Below, piece by piece: positions 1 to 7,920 of a stretch of 64,000 nt of DNA. The notes under the pieces were generated by a model. It searched no databases. It was given only the letters and a program-made list of their open reading frames with translations, and was not told where the DNA came from. How positions within the stretch are numbered: position 1 is the first letter of the stretch; every line of letters begins with the position of its first letter. Location of the stretch: the NCBI RefSeq assembly GCF_947503795.1, contig NZ_CANNEZ010000001.1:2285001-2349000 (forward strand). Reading direction: 5' to 3'. Source of the stretch: an uncultured Jannaschia sp. (lineage in GTDB: Bacteria > Pseudomonadota > Alphaproteobacteria > Rhodobacterales > Rhodobacteraceae). The translations under genes and the position numbers were made by a program.

Positions 1-50
1 GAGGAGACGAAGGCGAAGGCGACGAGGCCGAGAAACAGATCGTAGGTCAT
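1..50 (-). CDS. LysE-family amino acid exporter, N-terminal fragment
   Basis: Only the first 16 codons lie in the window; the gene runs off the left edge. The translated start (MTYDLFLGLVAFAFVSS) is the hydrophobic first helix typical of LysE/RhtB exporters, inner-membrane proteins that export amino acids such as lysine, arginine or homoserine lactones. It diverges from an Lrp/AsnC regulator 72 bp away, and lysE-type exporters are commonly controlled by such a neighbour, so the shared gap probably holds both promoters. Family assignment rests on this short N terminus and the context, so it is moderately sure. Confidence 0.6.
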   Translation of the reverse strand, partial: MTYDLFLGLVAFAFVS

Positions 51-122
51 GGCGGAATTCTGCGCCGGGTTTCGCACCATGTGCTTGCGAAAACGGCGCG
101 ACAGGCCCATCTTTTGCAAGAT

Positions 123-575
123 ATGGTTCGATTGGACGAAATTGACGACAGAATCCTGCACGCCCTGTCGGAGGATGGCAGGATCACCAATCAGGCGCTG
201 GCCGATCGCGTTGGGCTCTCGCCTTCGGCGACGCTGCGGCGGGTGCAGGCGCTCGAACGGTCGGGCGTCATCACCGGCTACCGCGCGCGGATCAATGGCG
301 AGAAGTTGGGCACAGGGTTCACCGCCTATATCGCCGTCGGGCTGAACGATCACACCAAGCGCGGGCAGGAAGCGTTCGAACGGGCCGTCGCCACGGCGCC
401 CGAGGTCCGCGAGTGCCACAACATCACTGGCGCGGTCGAATACCTGCTGCGGATCGAAGCGCGCGATCTCGCGGCCTACAAGCACTTCCATACCGAGGTG
501 CTGGGCATCCTGCCGCAGGTCTCGAGCCTGACGACCTATGTCGTGATGGGCAGCCCCAAGGACGACCGCGCCTGA
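123..575 (+). CDS. Lrp/AsnC family transcriptional regulator
   Basis: The protein has 150 residues, the usual Lrp/AsnC length. It has an N-terminal winged helix-turn-helix (DEIDDRILHALSEDGRITNQ, then LADRVGLSPSATLRRVQALE) followed by a C-terminal ligand-binding RAM/AsnC domain ending near VSSLTTYVVMG. Such proteins bind DNA as octamers or dimers and respond to amino acids. I start it at the ATG at 123, where the protein aligns with the family start; an upstream in-frame ATG at 81 would add 14 unconserved residues. It diverges from the lysE-type gene at the window edge and probably controls it. Confidence 0.88.
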   Translation: MVRLDEIDDRILHALSEDGRITNQALADRVGLSPSATLRRVQALERSGVITGYRARINGEKLGTGFTAYIAVGLNDHTKRGQEAFERAVATAPEVRECHNITGAVEYLLRIEARDLAAYKHFHTEVLGILPQVSSLTTYVVMGSPKDDRA

Positions 576-578
576 CGT

Positions 579-919
579 CTAGCGGTGCTGATCGATGAGC
601 ACCGGATTGCCGTCGGGATCGCGCAGGATCAGGGGGGCGGTGCCGTCGGCGTCGCAACCGCTCTCGGGCGTCAGCGCGGCTGCGACGAGGCACGCCCGGA
701 TCGCGCGGATGTCGTCGAAGGGACCGGGGACGTCCCTGCCCTCGACCGTCCAGCCCGGATTGAAGGTCAGCGTAATGGCCTCGATCATGCCGGCGAAAAG
801 GTCCAGCGTGGTCGAGCCCTGCCGCAAGATCAGCCAGCCCCGTTGGGCGACGCCGCGAGATCGGCCACGTTCAGGCTCAGGGGAAAGGCGCCGAGGTCCT
901 TCCGACGCTCCAAGCCCAT
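579..919 (-). pseudogene. VOC/glyoxalase-family protein, internally deleted and frameshifted
   Basis: From the ATG at 919 the minus strand reads a normal VOC-family beginning (LGAFPLSLNVADLAAS) and then meets a stop six codons later. The rest of a VOC protein (WLILRQGSTTLDLFAGMIEA, then LTFNPGW and a final RDPDGNPVLIDQHR) continues in a different frame to 579. The piece that normally lies between the two, about 15-20 residues containing the FYxxLGF helix, is absent. One deletion whose length is not a multiple of three explains both defects. Such proteins bind a metal and act as glyoxalase or dioxygenase-type enzymes. It converges on the lrp gene with a 3-bp gap. I call it inactivated; a sequencing error would not explain the missing segment. 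Confidence 0.75.
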
Positions 920-993
920 GGGAACGCCCCAACTTACCTGCCCGGCGGGTATTCGCCAAATCGGCGCTTCGGTCACGGCATACTGACGGCAAT

Positions 994-1022
994 CCGTCAT
1001 CTCACCGTAACATCACCGTCAT
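994..1022 (+). promoter_or_regulatory. Pho box (PhoB operator) upstream of phoX
   Basis: Three 7-bp direct repeats, CCGTCAT (994), CCGTAAC (1005) and CCGTCAT (1016), are separated by 4-bp A+T-leaning spacers, giving an exact 11-bp period. This is the architecture of PhoB binding sites (CTGTCAT-N4-CTGTCAT). It lies 77 bp upstream of the phoX start, so phoX is very probably induced under phosphate starvation. Confidence 0.85.
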
Positions 1023-1098
1023 GATCGCCCGCGATCCTCCCCGCGCCATCGGGGGGCATCGCCCACCCGGCCCTATCCCTCTGCCAGGAGAATTTGCG

Positions 1099-2979
1099 AT
1101 GAAAGACCTCGAACATCTCAGCGCCGACGAATGGGACGAGATCCGCTCGCCCCGCCCCGAGACCACCGATTTCGACCGCGTGGTCGAGCGGGCCCTGTCG
1201 CGACGCGGCTTCATGAAGGGCGTCCTGGCCTTCGGGTCGGGCGCGGCCGTGATGGGATCGGGCCTCCTGACCTCGACCTCGGCCCGCGCGCAGGAGGCGG
1301 CAAATTTCGCCTTCGAAGGCATCCCGATCCAGACCGATGGCACCGTGCACGTGCCCGATGGCTATGACTGGCAGGTGCTCGCCCGCTGGGGCGACCCGCT
1401 CTTCTCGGATGCCGAACCCTTCGACCCCGAGACCGGCATCACCCTCGCCTCGTCCGACCGCGTCTTCGGCGAGAACACCGACGGGATGGAGACCTTCACC
1501 GTCGACGGCCGACAGCTGATCGCCGTGAACCACGAATACGCCAACGTCTCGACCAACCTGCCGTGGAAGGGCGACAACGCCTTCACCGCAGATGACGTGA
1601 CCATCCTTCAGAACATCCAGGGCGTCACCGTCATGGAAGTGGCCGAGGGCGCGGACGGCTGGGAGGTGGTGGTCGACAGCCCCTACAACCGGCGCATCCA
1701 CCACAACACGCCGATGACCATCGCGGGGCCCGCCGCCGGGCACGACATGCTGAAGACCGAGGACGATCCGACCGGCACGATGGCGCTCGGGACGATGAAC
1801 AATTGCGGGTCCGGCAAGACGCCGTGGGGCACGTATCTGACCTGCGAGGAGAACTTCAACGGCTATTTCGGCGTGGCCGACCCGGAGATCGAATTCTCGG
1901 CCTCCGAGGGCTTCGCGCGCTACGGCATCGGCGCCGAGGGCCGCTACGGCTACGAGCTGCACCAGGCGCGCTTCGACGTCCGCCAGACCCCGAACGAGCC
2001 GCATCGCTTCGGCTGGATCGTCGAAATCGATCCCGCCGATCCAGAGAGCACGCCCGTCAAGCGCACCGCGCTGGGCCGCTTCAAGCACGAGAACGCGGCC
2101 GCGGTGATCGCATCGGACGGCCACGTGGTCGTCTATCTCGGCGACGACGAGCGGGGCGAGTACCTCTACAAATACGTCTCGACCGGCACCTGGGCCGAGG
2201 GTCAGCCGACCGAGGGCCTGCTCGACGACGGCCAGCTCTATGCGGCCCGCTTCGACGATGACGGCACCGGCGAATGGGTCGCGCTGACCCCCGAGGCGAC
2301 GGGCATGGACGAAGGCATGATCCTGATCCACACGCGCATGGCCGCCTCGGCCGTGGGCGCGACCACGATGGACCGTCCCGAATGGGTCGCCACCAATCCG
2401 GTCACGCCGCAGGGCTACGTCGCGCTGACCAACAACCGCAATCGCGGCATCAAGGCGAACGCGGGCGGCGACCCGACGCCGGTGAACGGCCCCAACCCGC
2501 GCGAGGCCAACAATTACGGCCAGATCGCGCGCTGGATGCCCGATGACGGCAACCATTCGGCCACCGGTTTCACCTGGGATCTCTACGTCATGGCGGGCAA
2601 TCCGATCGTGGGTCAGGGCGACTACGTCGGCTCGGAGAACGTGACCGAGGGCAATCTCTTCAACTCGCCCGATGGCATGGCCTTCGACACGACGGGCACG
2701 CTCTGGATCCAGACCGATGGGGACGATTCAAACGAGGGGCCCTTCACCGGCATGGGCAACAACCAGATGCTGGCCGGCGATCCCGCGACGGGCGAGATCC
2801 GGCGGTTCCTGACGGGCCCCAAGGGCTCGGAGGTGACGGGGCTCGCGTGGTCCGAGGACCTGCGCACGATGTTCGTCGGCATCCAGCACCCGAGCGCACC
2901 CTTCCCCGACGGCGCGGATTCGCTACCCCGCTCGGCGGTGGTGACGGTGCGGCGCGCCGACGGCGAACCGGTCGGCTGA
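1099..2979 (+). CDS. phoX: PhoX family phosphatase, Tat-exported
   Basis: This 626-residue protein hydrolyses phosphate monoesters in the periplasm, releasing phosphate; family enzymes use calcium and iron instead of zinc. The N terminus has the long n-region usual for PhoX, then a twin-arginine motif SRRGFMKG near residue 35, a hydrophobic stretch and an ARAQ cleavage site, so it is folded before export by Tat. The body is the DUF839/PhoX fold, with conserved pieces such as NHEYAN, the GTYLTCEENFNGYFG cluster, RFKHENAAA and the late DGMAFDTTGTLWIQTDGD. The start at 1099 follows a CAGGAG ribosome site. The Pho box at 994-1022 predicts control by PhoB, and a hairpin at 2992-3019 ends the transcript. 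Confidence 0.93.
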   Translation: MKDLEHLSADEWDEIRSPRPETTDFDRVVERALSRRGFMKGVLAFGSGAAVMGSGLLTSTSARAQEAANFAFEGIPIQTDGTVHVPDGYDWQVLARWGDPLFSDAEPFDPETGITLASSDRVFGENTDGMETFTVDGRQLIAVNHEYANVSTNLPWKGDNAFTADDVTILQNIQGVTVMEVAEGADGWEVVVDSPYNRRIHHNTPMTIAGPAAGHDMLKTEDDPTGTMALGTMNNCGSGKTPWGTYLTCEENFNGYFGVADPEIEFSASEGFARYGIGAEGRYGYELHQARFDVRQTPNEPHRFGWIVEIDPADPESTPVKRTALGRFKHENAAAVIASDGHVVVYLGDDERGEYLYKYVSTGTWAEGQPTEGLLDDGQLYAARFDDDGTGEWVALTPEATGMDEGMILIHTRMAASAVGATTMDRPEWVATNPVTPQGYVALTNNRNRGIKANAGGDPTPVNGPNPREANNYGQIARWMPDDGNHSATGFTWDLYVMAGNPIVGQGDYVGSENVTEGNLFNSPDGMAFDTTGTLWIQTDGDDSNEGPFTGMGNNQMLAGDPATGEIRRFLTGPKGSEVTGLAWSEDLRTMFVGIQHPSAPFPDGADSLPRSAVVTVRRADGEPVG

Positions 2980-2991
2980 GGCCACGACGAC

Positions 2992-3019
2992 GACGGTGCG
3001 CCTCGCAAGGCGCACCGTC
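2992..3019. terminator. Perfect hairpin between phoX and the convergent DUF1993 gene
   Basis: A 12-bp perfect stem (GACGGTGCGCCT paired with AGGCGCACCGTC) closes a 4-base loop. It lies between two convergent genes, 12 bp after the phoX stop. There is no T run, so termination is inferred from position and stability. Confidence 0.6.
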
Positions 3020-3036
3020 CACTCGCCCCGGAAGAG

Positions 3037-3540
3037 TCAGGCGAGCGTGCGGTAGATGTGAAAGCCGTCGAAATCGGCCTTCCCGACATCCATGCCGCCA
3101 TGGCGCAGGCCCGCATAGGCCATCGACAGGTGGAACATCATGTTGGGCAGCGCGAAACATGTGACGTAACCCGCGGTGTCCTGGTCGAGATCGGCCTCGC
3201 CCGCGCGGTGCAGGACCCGCGCGCCCAGATCGCCCGGCCCGAGCGGCTCGATCAGCTCTCCGATCTCGTCGCAATATTCGATCAGGCGCGCCGCTGTTAG
3301 GTCGGTTTCCGGAGTATCGGGCACGTCGCGCCCGGCGGGCGGCCCCAGCGCCCGGCCCGCGAACCGTGCCGCGAGCGCGAACTGAAACCCGGTATCGAAC
3401 ATGTCCGGGGCCAGCCGGATGGCCAACAGCCGGTCGGCATCCGGTCTGCGCTCTACGCGATCGAGCAGGCGCACTGTCCGCCCCAGATAATATTTCGCCG
3501 TATCGACCGCCGCCGCCGCGAAATCGCGCTCCGTGTCCAT
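3037..3540 (-). CDS. DUF1993 domain-containing protein
   Basis: A 167-residue soluble protein of the DUF1993 family. The recognisable parts are the early LAIRLAPDMFDTGFQFALAA and the late TCFALPNMMFHLSMAYAGLR-H-G, ending with GKADFDGF. The family folds like DinB helical bundles, and no reaction is established. It follows tag on the same strand with a 32-bp gap and may share its transcript. The start is the ATG at 3540. No signal peptide or membrane segment is seen. Confidence 0.85.
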   Translation of the reverse strand: MDTERDFAAAAVDTAKYYLGRTVRLLDRVERRPDADRLLAIRLAPDMFDTGFQFALAARFAGRALGPPAGRDVPDTPETDLTAARLIEYCDEIGELIEPLGPGDLGARVLHRAGEADLDQDTAGYVTCFALPNMMFHLSMAYAGLRHGGMDVGKADFDGFHIYRTLA

Positions 3541-3572
3541 CCGTCGTCGCTCCTCGGTCTCGCCGCGTCGTT

Positions 3573-4148
3573 CTACATATCGCCGCCAAGCGCTGCCACC
3601 GCGTCGTGCCGGTCGCAATCGAGGACGTGGTCGTTGACCAGCCCCGCCGCCTGCATGAAGGCGTAGCAGGTCGTCGGCCCGCAGAAGCGAAAACCCTCGG
3701 CCTTGAGGCGCTTCGACATCGCCGTCGAGACCGGGGTCGATGCCGGCACCTCGGCCAGTGTCGCGCGGCGCTCCTGCACCGGGCGTTCGTCCACGAAACT
3801 CCAGACCAGATCTGCGAAGGGCGTCGCGCCGCCGAGCGTCAGCCATGCCCGCGCGTTGCCCAGAACGGCCTCGATCTTGCCCCGATGGCGCACGATGCCC
3901 GCATCGTCCAGAAGGCGCGCGACATCCTCCTCGCCCCAATCCGCGATCACGTCGGGATCGAACCCGGCGAAGGCTGTGCGAAACCCCTCGCGCTTGCGCA
4001 GGATCGTGAGCCAGCTCAGCCCCGCCTGCATCCCTTCCAGCGACAGAATCTCGAAGAGATGGCGCCCGTCCCGCTCGGGGACGCCCCATTCGACGTCGTG
4101 ATAAGCCTCGTAGAGCGGGTCCGCGCTGACCCATCCGCATCGTCGCAT
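3573..4148 (-). CDS. tag: DNA-3-methyladenine glycosylase I
   Basis: The 191-residue protein is full length for Tag, which removes 3-methyladenine from alkylated DNA in base excision repair. Conserved features are the N-terminal MRRCGWV with its zinc-binding cysteine, the YHDVEWGVPERDGRHLFE segment carrying the recognition glutamate, the EGMQAGLSWLTIL helix, and the C-terminal MSKRLKAEGFRFCGPTTCYAFMQA followed by an HxxxCDRH zinc motif. It is transcribed away from the PfpI gene, which starts 71 bp upstream, and toward the DUF1993 gene. Confidence 0.95.
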   Translation of the reverse strand: MRRCGWVSADPLYEAYHDVEWGVPERDGRHLFEILSLEGMQAGLSWLTILRKREGFRTAFAGFDPDVIADWGEEDVARLLDDAGIVRHRGKIEAVLGNARAWLTLGGATPFADLVWSFVDERPVQERRATLAEVPASTPVSTAMSKRLKAEGFRFCGPTTCYAFMQAAGLVNDHVLDCDRHDAVAALGGDM

Positions 4149-4219
4149 GCCGCCTCCGTCGGAACCGCCCGGCGGTGCCGCCCGTTTCCCATCCCGAACT
4201 CAATCCTGCGGAGGCTACC

Positions 4220-4780
4220 ATGCCCGATATCACGAATGCCAAGATCCTCATCCTTTCGACCGACGGGTTCGAGCAGTCCGAGCTCGAGACGCCGCGCGAC
4301 GACCTGCGTGCCAAGGGCGCGACCGTCCACGTGGCCACGCCCTCGGGCGACGCGATCAAGGGCTGGGACGAGGACAACTGGGGCCGCGAGGCGGCCGCCG
4401 ATCTCAAACTCACCGATGCCCGCGTCGAGGATTACGACGCGTTGGTCCTGCCGGGCGGGCAGATCAATCCGGACGTCCTGCGCGTCAACGAAGACGCCGT
4501 CGCGTTGATCCGGAGCTTCGTCGAGGCGGGCAAGATCGTCGCCGCAATCTGCCACGCGCCGTGGCTCCTGATCGAGGCGGGCGTGGTCGAGGGGCGCGAT
4601 ATGACCGCCTACCCGTCGATCCGTACTGATCTGAAAAATGCCGGTGCCAACGTGAAGGACGCGTCTGTCGTGACGTCGAACGGGATCATCACGTCGCGGA
4701 ATCCCGACGATCTGAACGATTTCGTGGCCAAGATCGTCGAGGAAGTCGAAGAAGGCCGCCATTTGCGCCCCGCGGCTTAA
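4220..4780 (+). CDS. DJ-1/PfpI family protein (type 1 glutamine amidotransferase-like)
   Basis: A 186-residue protein of the PfpI/YhbO group, which includes stress-induced deglycases or hydrolases of glycated proteins and, historically, a protease. The motif IVAAICHAPWLLIEA holds the nucleophilic cysteine-histidine pair at the nucleophile elbow, and a glutamate near the N terminus (DGFEQSELETP) completes the site. ATG at 4220 follows a GGAGG ribosome site; an in-frame ATG at 4175 has none. It diverges from tag, so both may belong to a damage response, although that is inference. Confidence 0.92.
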   Translation: MPDITNAKILILSTDGFEQSELETPRDDLRAKGATVHVATPSGDAIKGWDEDNWGREAAADLKLTDARVEDYDALVLPGGQINPDVLRVNEDAVALIRSFVEAGKIVAAICHAPWLLIEAGVVEGRDMTAYPSIRTDLKNAGANVKDASVVTSNGIITSRNPDDLNDFVAKIVEEVEEGRHLRPAA

Positions 4781-4834
4781 CCCCCGCGTAAGATCGGCGT
4801 GGCAGCCTGTGGCCTTCCGATAGCGGGGGCCACC

Positions 4835-5680
4835 ATGCCGCGCCGATCCTTTTCCGAACCGGGAACCGAAGACCCGCTGAGCTTCGCCGTGACCGAGCGC
4901 GATGCCTCGACGCTCGACATGGTACGCCGGGCGCTCGATTGCGGCGACGTAATGCTGGCCTTCCAGCCGGTGATCGCCGCGACGACCGGTGACGCGGCCT
5001 TCCATGAAGGGCTGATCCGCATCCTCGACCAGAACGGGCGCATCATCCCCGCGGCACAGTTCATGAGCACCGTCGAGGTGCAGGAGCTGGGCCGCGAGAT
5101 CGATTGCGCGGCCCTTCGATGCGGTCTCGGGGCGTTGGCCCGCACGCCGGGCCTGCGGCTCTCGGTCAACATGTCCGCCCGCTCGATCGGCTACCCCAAA
5201 TGGACGCAGATCCTGAAGCGGTGGCTGGCCAAGGACGAGACCGTGGGCGAGCGGCTGATCCTCGAAATTTCCGAGGAAAGCGCGATGCAGGTGCCCGAGC
5301 TGGTCAAGACCTTCATGGCCGACCTTCAGGACAAGGGGATCACCTTCGCGCTCGACCGCTTCGGGGCAGGGCGGACCTCGTTCCGCCATCTCAAGGAATT
5401 CTACTTCGACATCCTCAAGATCGACGGCGGCTTCGTGCGCGACTGCGATGTCGACCCCGACAATCAGTGCATCCTCGGGGCGCTCGTCACCATCGGTCGG
5501 CAGTTCGACATGTTCACCGTCGCCGAGGCGGTGGAGACCAAGGCCGAGGCGGATTTTCTGTCCGCCGCCGGCATCGATTGCCTGCAGGGCTTCTATTACG
5601 GCGCGCCCCAGACCAAGCCCGAATGGCTGCCGCCGCCGGGGCGCGCGATCGAGGGCCGCCCGACGAAGCGGCTGGCCTGA
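4835..5680 (+). CDS. EAL-domain protein with a degenerate DDFGTG motif
   Basis: This 281-residue protein is a stand-alone EAL domain, the fold of cyclic-di-GMP phosphodiesterases, with no sensory or GGDEF domain. The EAL signature reads EGL (residues 58-60). N112, E144 (LEIS), K195 (LKID), the AEAVET loop and QG at 251-252 are kept. The metal-binding DDFGTG loop, however, reads DRFGAG at 174-179, so the second aspartate is arginine. The first metal aspartate remains, so activity may be weak or lost and it may act as a c-di-GMP binding protein. It lies alone between the PfpI gene and phaA. Confidence 0.88.
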   Translation: MPRRSFSEPGTEDPLSFAVTERDASTLDMVRRALDCGDVMLAFQPVIAATTGDAAFHEGLIRILDQNGRIIPAAQFMSTVEVQELGREIDCAALRCGLGALARTPGLRLSVNMSARSIGYPKWTQILKRWLAKDETVGERLILEISEESAMQVPELVKTFMADLQDKGITFALDRFGAGRTSFRHLKEFYFDILKIDGGFVRDCDVDPDNQCILGALVTIGRQFDMFTVAEAVETKAEADFLSAAGIDCLQGFYYGAPQTKPEWLPPPGRAIEGRPTKRLA

Positions 5681-5812
5681 CGGCGCGCGCGCCCTATCCT
5701 GTTTGCCCCCGCGTGCCGGATTCGCTATGGCCAGCGTCGTCAGATGCCTGCCCGGACGGCCACCCGAACGCCTCGGCCCGTCGCCCGCGCGACCCAGATA
5801 AGGACCGTCAGA

Positions 5813-6988
5813 ATGACAAATGTCGTGATCGCCTCCGCTGCCCGGACACCCGTCGGCTCGTTCCTCGGCGCATTCGCCAACACGCCCGCCCACGATCTGG
5901 GCAGCGCCGTCATCGAAGAGGTCGTCGCCCGCGCCGGTGTCGAGAAAGCCGAAGTGTCCGAGACGATCCTGGGTCAGGTCCTGACCGCCGCGCAGGGCCA
6001 GAACCCCGCCCGCCAGGCCGCGCTGAATGCCGGTCTGCCGCAGGAGGCGTCGGCCTGGGGCATCAACCAGGTCTGCGGCTCGGGCCTGCGCGCCGTGGCC
6101 CTGGGCGCCCAGCACATCCAGCTGGGCGACGCGGCCATCGTCATCGCCGGCGGGCAGGAGAGCATGTCGCTCAGCCCCCATGCGCAGGCGATCCGCGCCG
6201 GTCAGAAGATGGGCGACATGAAGCTGGTCGACACGATGATCAAGGACGGTCTCTGGGACGCGTTCAACAACTACCACATGGGCCAGACCGCCGAGAACGT
6301 CGCCGAGAAATGGCAGATCAGCCGCGATCAGCAGGACGAGTTCGCCGTCGCCAGCCAGAACAAGGCCGAGGCCGCGCAGAAGGCCGGCCGCTTCGCCGAC
6401 GAGATCGTGGGTTTCACCGTCAAGACCCGCAAGGGCGACATCGTCACCGATCAGGACGAGTACATCCGCCACGGCGCCACCATGGAGGCCATGCAGAAGC
6501 TGCGCCCGGCCTTCACCAAGGATGGCTCCGTCACCGCGGCCAACGCGTCGGGACTGAACGACGGCGCGGCGGCCACGCTCCTGATGTCGGCCGATGACGC
6601 CGAGAAGCGCGGGATCGAACCGCTGGCCCGCATCGTCTCCTACGCGACCGCCGGGCTCGACCCGACGATCATGGGCGTCGGCCCGATCTACGCCTCGCGC
6701 CGCGCGCTGGAAAAGGCGGGCTGGAAGGTCGACGACCTCGACCTCGTCGAAGCCAACGAGGCATTCGCCGCGCAGGCCTGCGCCGTGAACAAGGACATGG
6801 GCTGGGATCCGTCGATCGTGAACGTCAACGGCGGCGCCATTGCCATCGGCCACCCGATCGGCGCGTCGGGCGCACGGGTGCTCAACACCCTCCTCTTCGA
6901 GATGAAGCGCCGCGACGCCAAGAAGGGCCTCGCCACGCTCTGCATCGGCGGCGGCATGGGCGTCGCGCTCTGCGTCGAGCGTCCCTGA
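5813..6988 (+). CDS. phaA: Acetyl-CoA acetyltransferase (beta-ketothiolase)
   Basis: The 391-residue enzyme condenses two acetyl-CoA into acetoacetyl-CoA, the first step of polyhydroxybutyrate synthesis. The acylated cysteine is C88 in [10 protein letters not shown]. The HPIGASGAR loop carries the second catalytic residue, and [14 protein letters not shown] carries the C-terminal cysteine. The start at 5813 matches the family start and follows AAGGA. The reductase phaB lies downstream on the same strand, separated by a patatin gene, and a hairpin with a short T run at 6997-7023 ends or weakens the phaA transcript. Confidence 0.96.
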   Translation: MTNVVIASAARTPVGSFLGAFANTPAHDLGSAVIEEVVARAGVEKAEVSETILGQVLTAAQGQNPARQAALNAGLPQEASAWGINQVCGSGLRAVALGAQHIQLGDAAIVIAGGQESMSLSPHAQAIRAGQKMGDMKLVDTMIKDGLWDAFNNYHMGQTAENVAEKWQISRDQQDEFAVASQNKAEAAQKAGRFADEIVGFTVKTRKGDIVTDQDEYIRHGATMEAMQKLRPAFTKDGSVTAANASGLNDGAAATLLMSADDAEKRGIEPLARIVSYATAGLDPTIMGVGPIYASRRALEKAGWKVDDLDLVEANEAFAAQACAVNKDMGWDPSIVNVNGGAIAIGHPIGASGARVLNTLLFEMKRRDAKKGLATLCIGGGMGVALCVERP

Positions 6989-6996
6989 ACGGAACC

Positions 6997-7023
6997 GGGA
7001 GCGGGTCTCGACCCGTTCCCTTT
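6997..7023 (+). terminator. Hairpin and T run directly after phaA
   Basis: A 10-bp stem (GGGAGCGGGT with ACCCGTTCCC, one G-T pair) with loop CTCG is followed by TTT. It begins 8 bp after the phaA stop and ends 2 bp before the patatin start codon. It may terminate phaA, and it also occupies the place where the patatin gene would have its ribosome site. Confidence 0.6.
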
Positions 7024-7025
7024 CC

Positions 7026-7898
7026 ATGTCGGACACCGAACATGAGGACCGGGCGCGCCCGCTCGGCGCGACCGACTACGCGCAGCTCGTCTTTTCGGGC
7101 GGCGGGCTGCGGTGCTTCTGGCATGGCGGCTGGATGGCGGCGGCGTTCGAGGCCGTCTCCTTCGCGCCCGAGCGGATCACCGGGGTGTCGGGCGGCGCGT
7201 TGTCGGCGGCGGCCTGGCTTGCCGGGAACGAGCACCGGCTCTTCGACCGCTTCGCCCGCGCGCTGCGGCAGACGGACACCAACGCCACGCTCGGAGATCT
7301 CGACGCCGCGGACGGACGGTCGCCGCACCAGCGGGTCTACGAGGCCATCGTCGCGGACGTGATCGACAGAGACGCGCAGGCGCGCATCGCCGACGGTCCC
7401 GCCTTCCAGATCAGCGTGGCCACGACGGGCGACAGCCATGCCGCGCTCCTGCGGGCACTGTCGGCGGGGCTGCTCTACCAGGCCGAGCAGGCGGTCGCCC
7501 CCACGCCGCGCCCACGCCTCTCGGGGGCCGCAGGCGTTGAACAGCGCCTGATCGACGCTCGCCGCGCCGCGCGCGACGGCACCCTCGTCGACCTGATCCG
7601 CATGGCCGCCACCGTGCCGCCCGCCTTTCGGCCCGATGATTGGGAGGGCGAGCCGATCTATGACGGCGGCATGGTCGACAAGGCCCCGATGCCCTCGCCC
7701 GACCGGGGCCGCACGCTGGTTCTGCTGACCAAGCGGTTCGGCGACCTTCCGGATGACGATGATCGCATCGAGTACGTCCAGCCGAGCCAACCGGTTCTGT
7801 CGGGGTCCAAGCTCGACTTCACCGACCCGGACCTCCTGCGCGAAGCGTGGGAGCAAGGTTCGGAGGATGGACGACGCTGGCGAAACAAGATTACCTAG
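7026..7898 (+). CDS. Patatin-like phospholipase family protein
   Basis: A 290-residue patatin-fold lipid acyl hydrolase using a Ser-Asp dyad. The oxyanion loop is GGGLR (25-29), the nucleophile elbow GVSGG places serine at 55, and DGG has aspartate 213. There is no signal peptide or clear membrane helix, so it is probably cytoplasmic or peripheral. It sits between phaA and phaB, 22 bp before phaB, which suggests a role tied to PHB granules or acyl turnover, but that is inference. The ATG at 7026 abuts a hairpin and lacks a normal ribosome site; no later start keeps the GGGLR loop. Confidence 0.85.
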   Translation: MSDTEHEDRARPLGATDYAQLVFSGGGLRCFWHGGWMAAAFEAVSFAPERITGVSGGALSAAAWLAGNEHRLFDRFARALRQTDTNATLGDLDAADGRSPHQRVYEAIVADVIDRDAQARIADGPAFQISVATTGDSHAALLRALSAGLLYQAEQAVAPTPRPRLSGAAGVEQRLIDARRAARDGTLVDLIRMAATVPPAFRPDDWEGEPIYDGGMVDKAPMPSPDRGRTLVLLTKRFGDLPDDDDRIEYVQPSQPVLSGSKLDFTDPDLLREAWEQGSEDGRRWRNKIT

Positions 7899-7920
7899 AC
7901 CAAACGGAGGAGGAAACATC

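Noticed and set aside
997-2556. Long minus-strand open frame opposite phoX
   Set aside because: Its composition is that of the complement of a high-GC gene, it has no family features, and it overlaps a clear PhoX protein.
4016-7036. 1006-residue minus-strand open frame across tag, PfpI, EAL and phaA
   Set aside because: Shadow of four genes with firm motifs; long antisense frames are expected at this GC.
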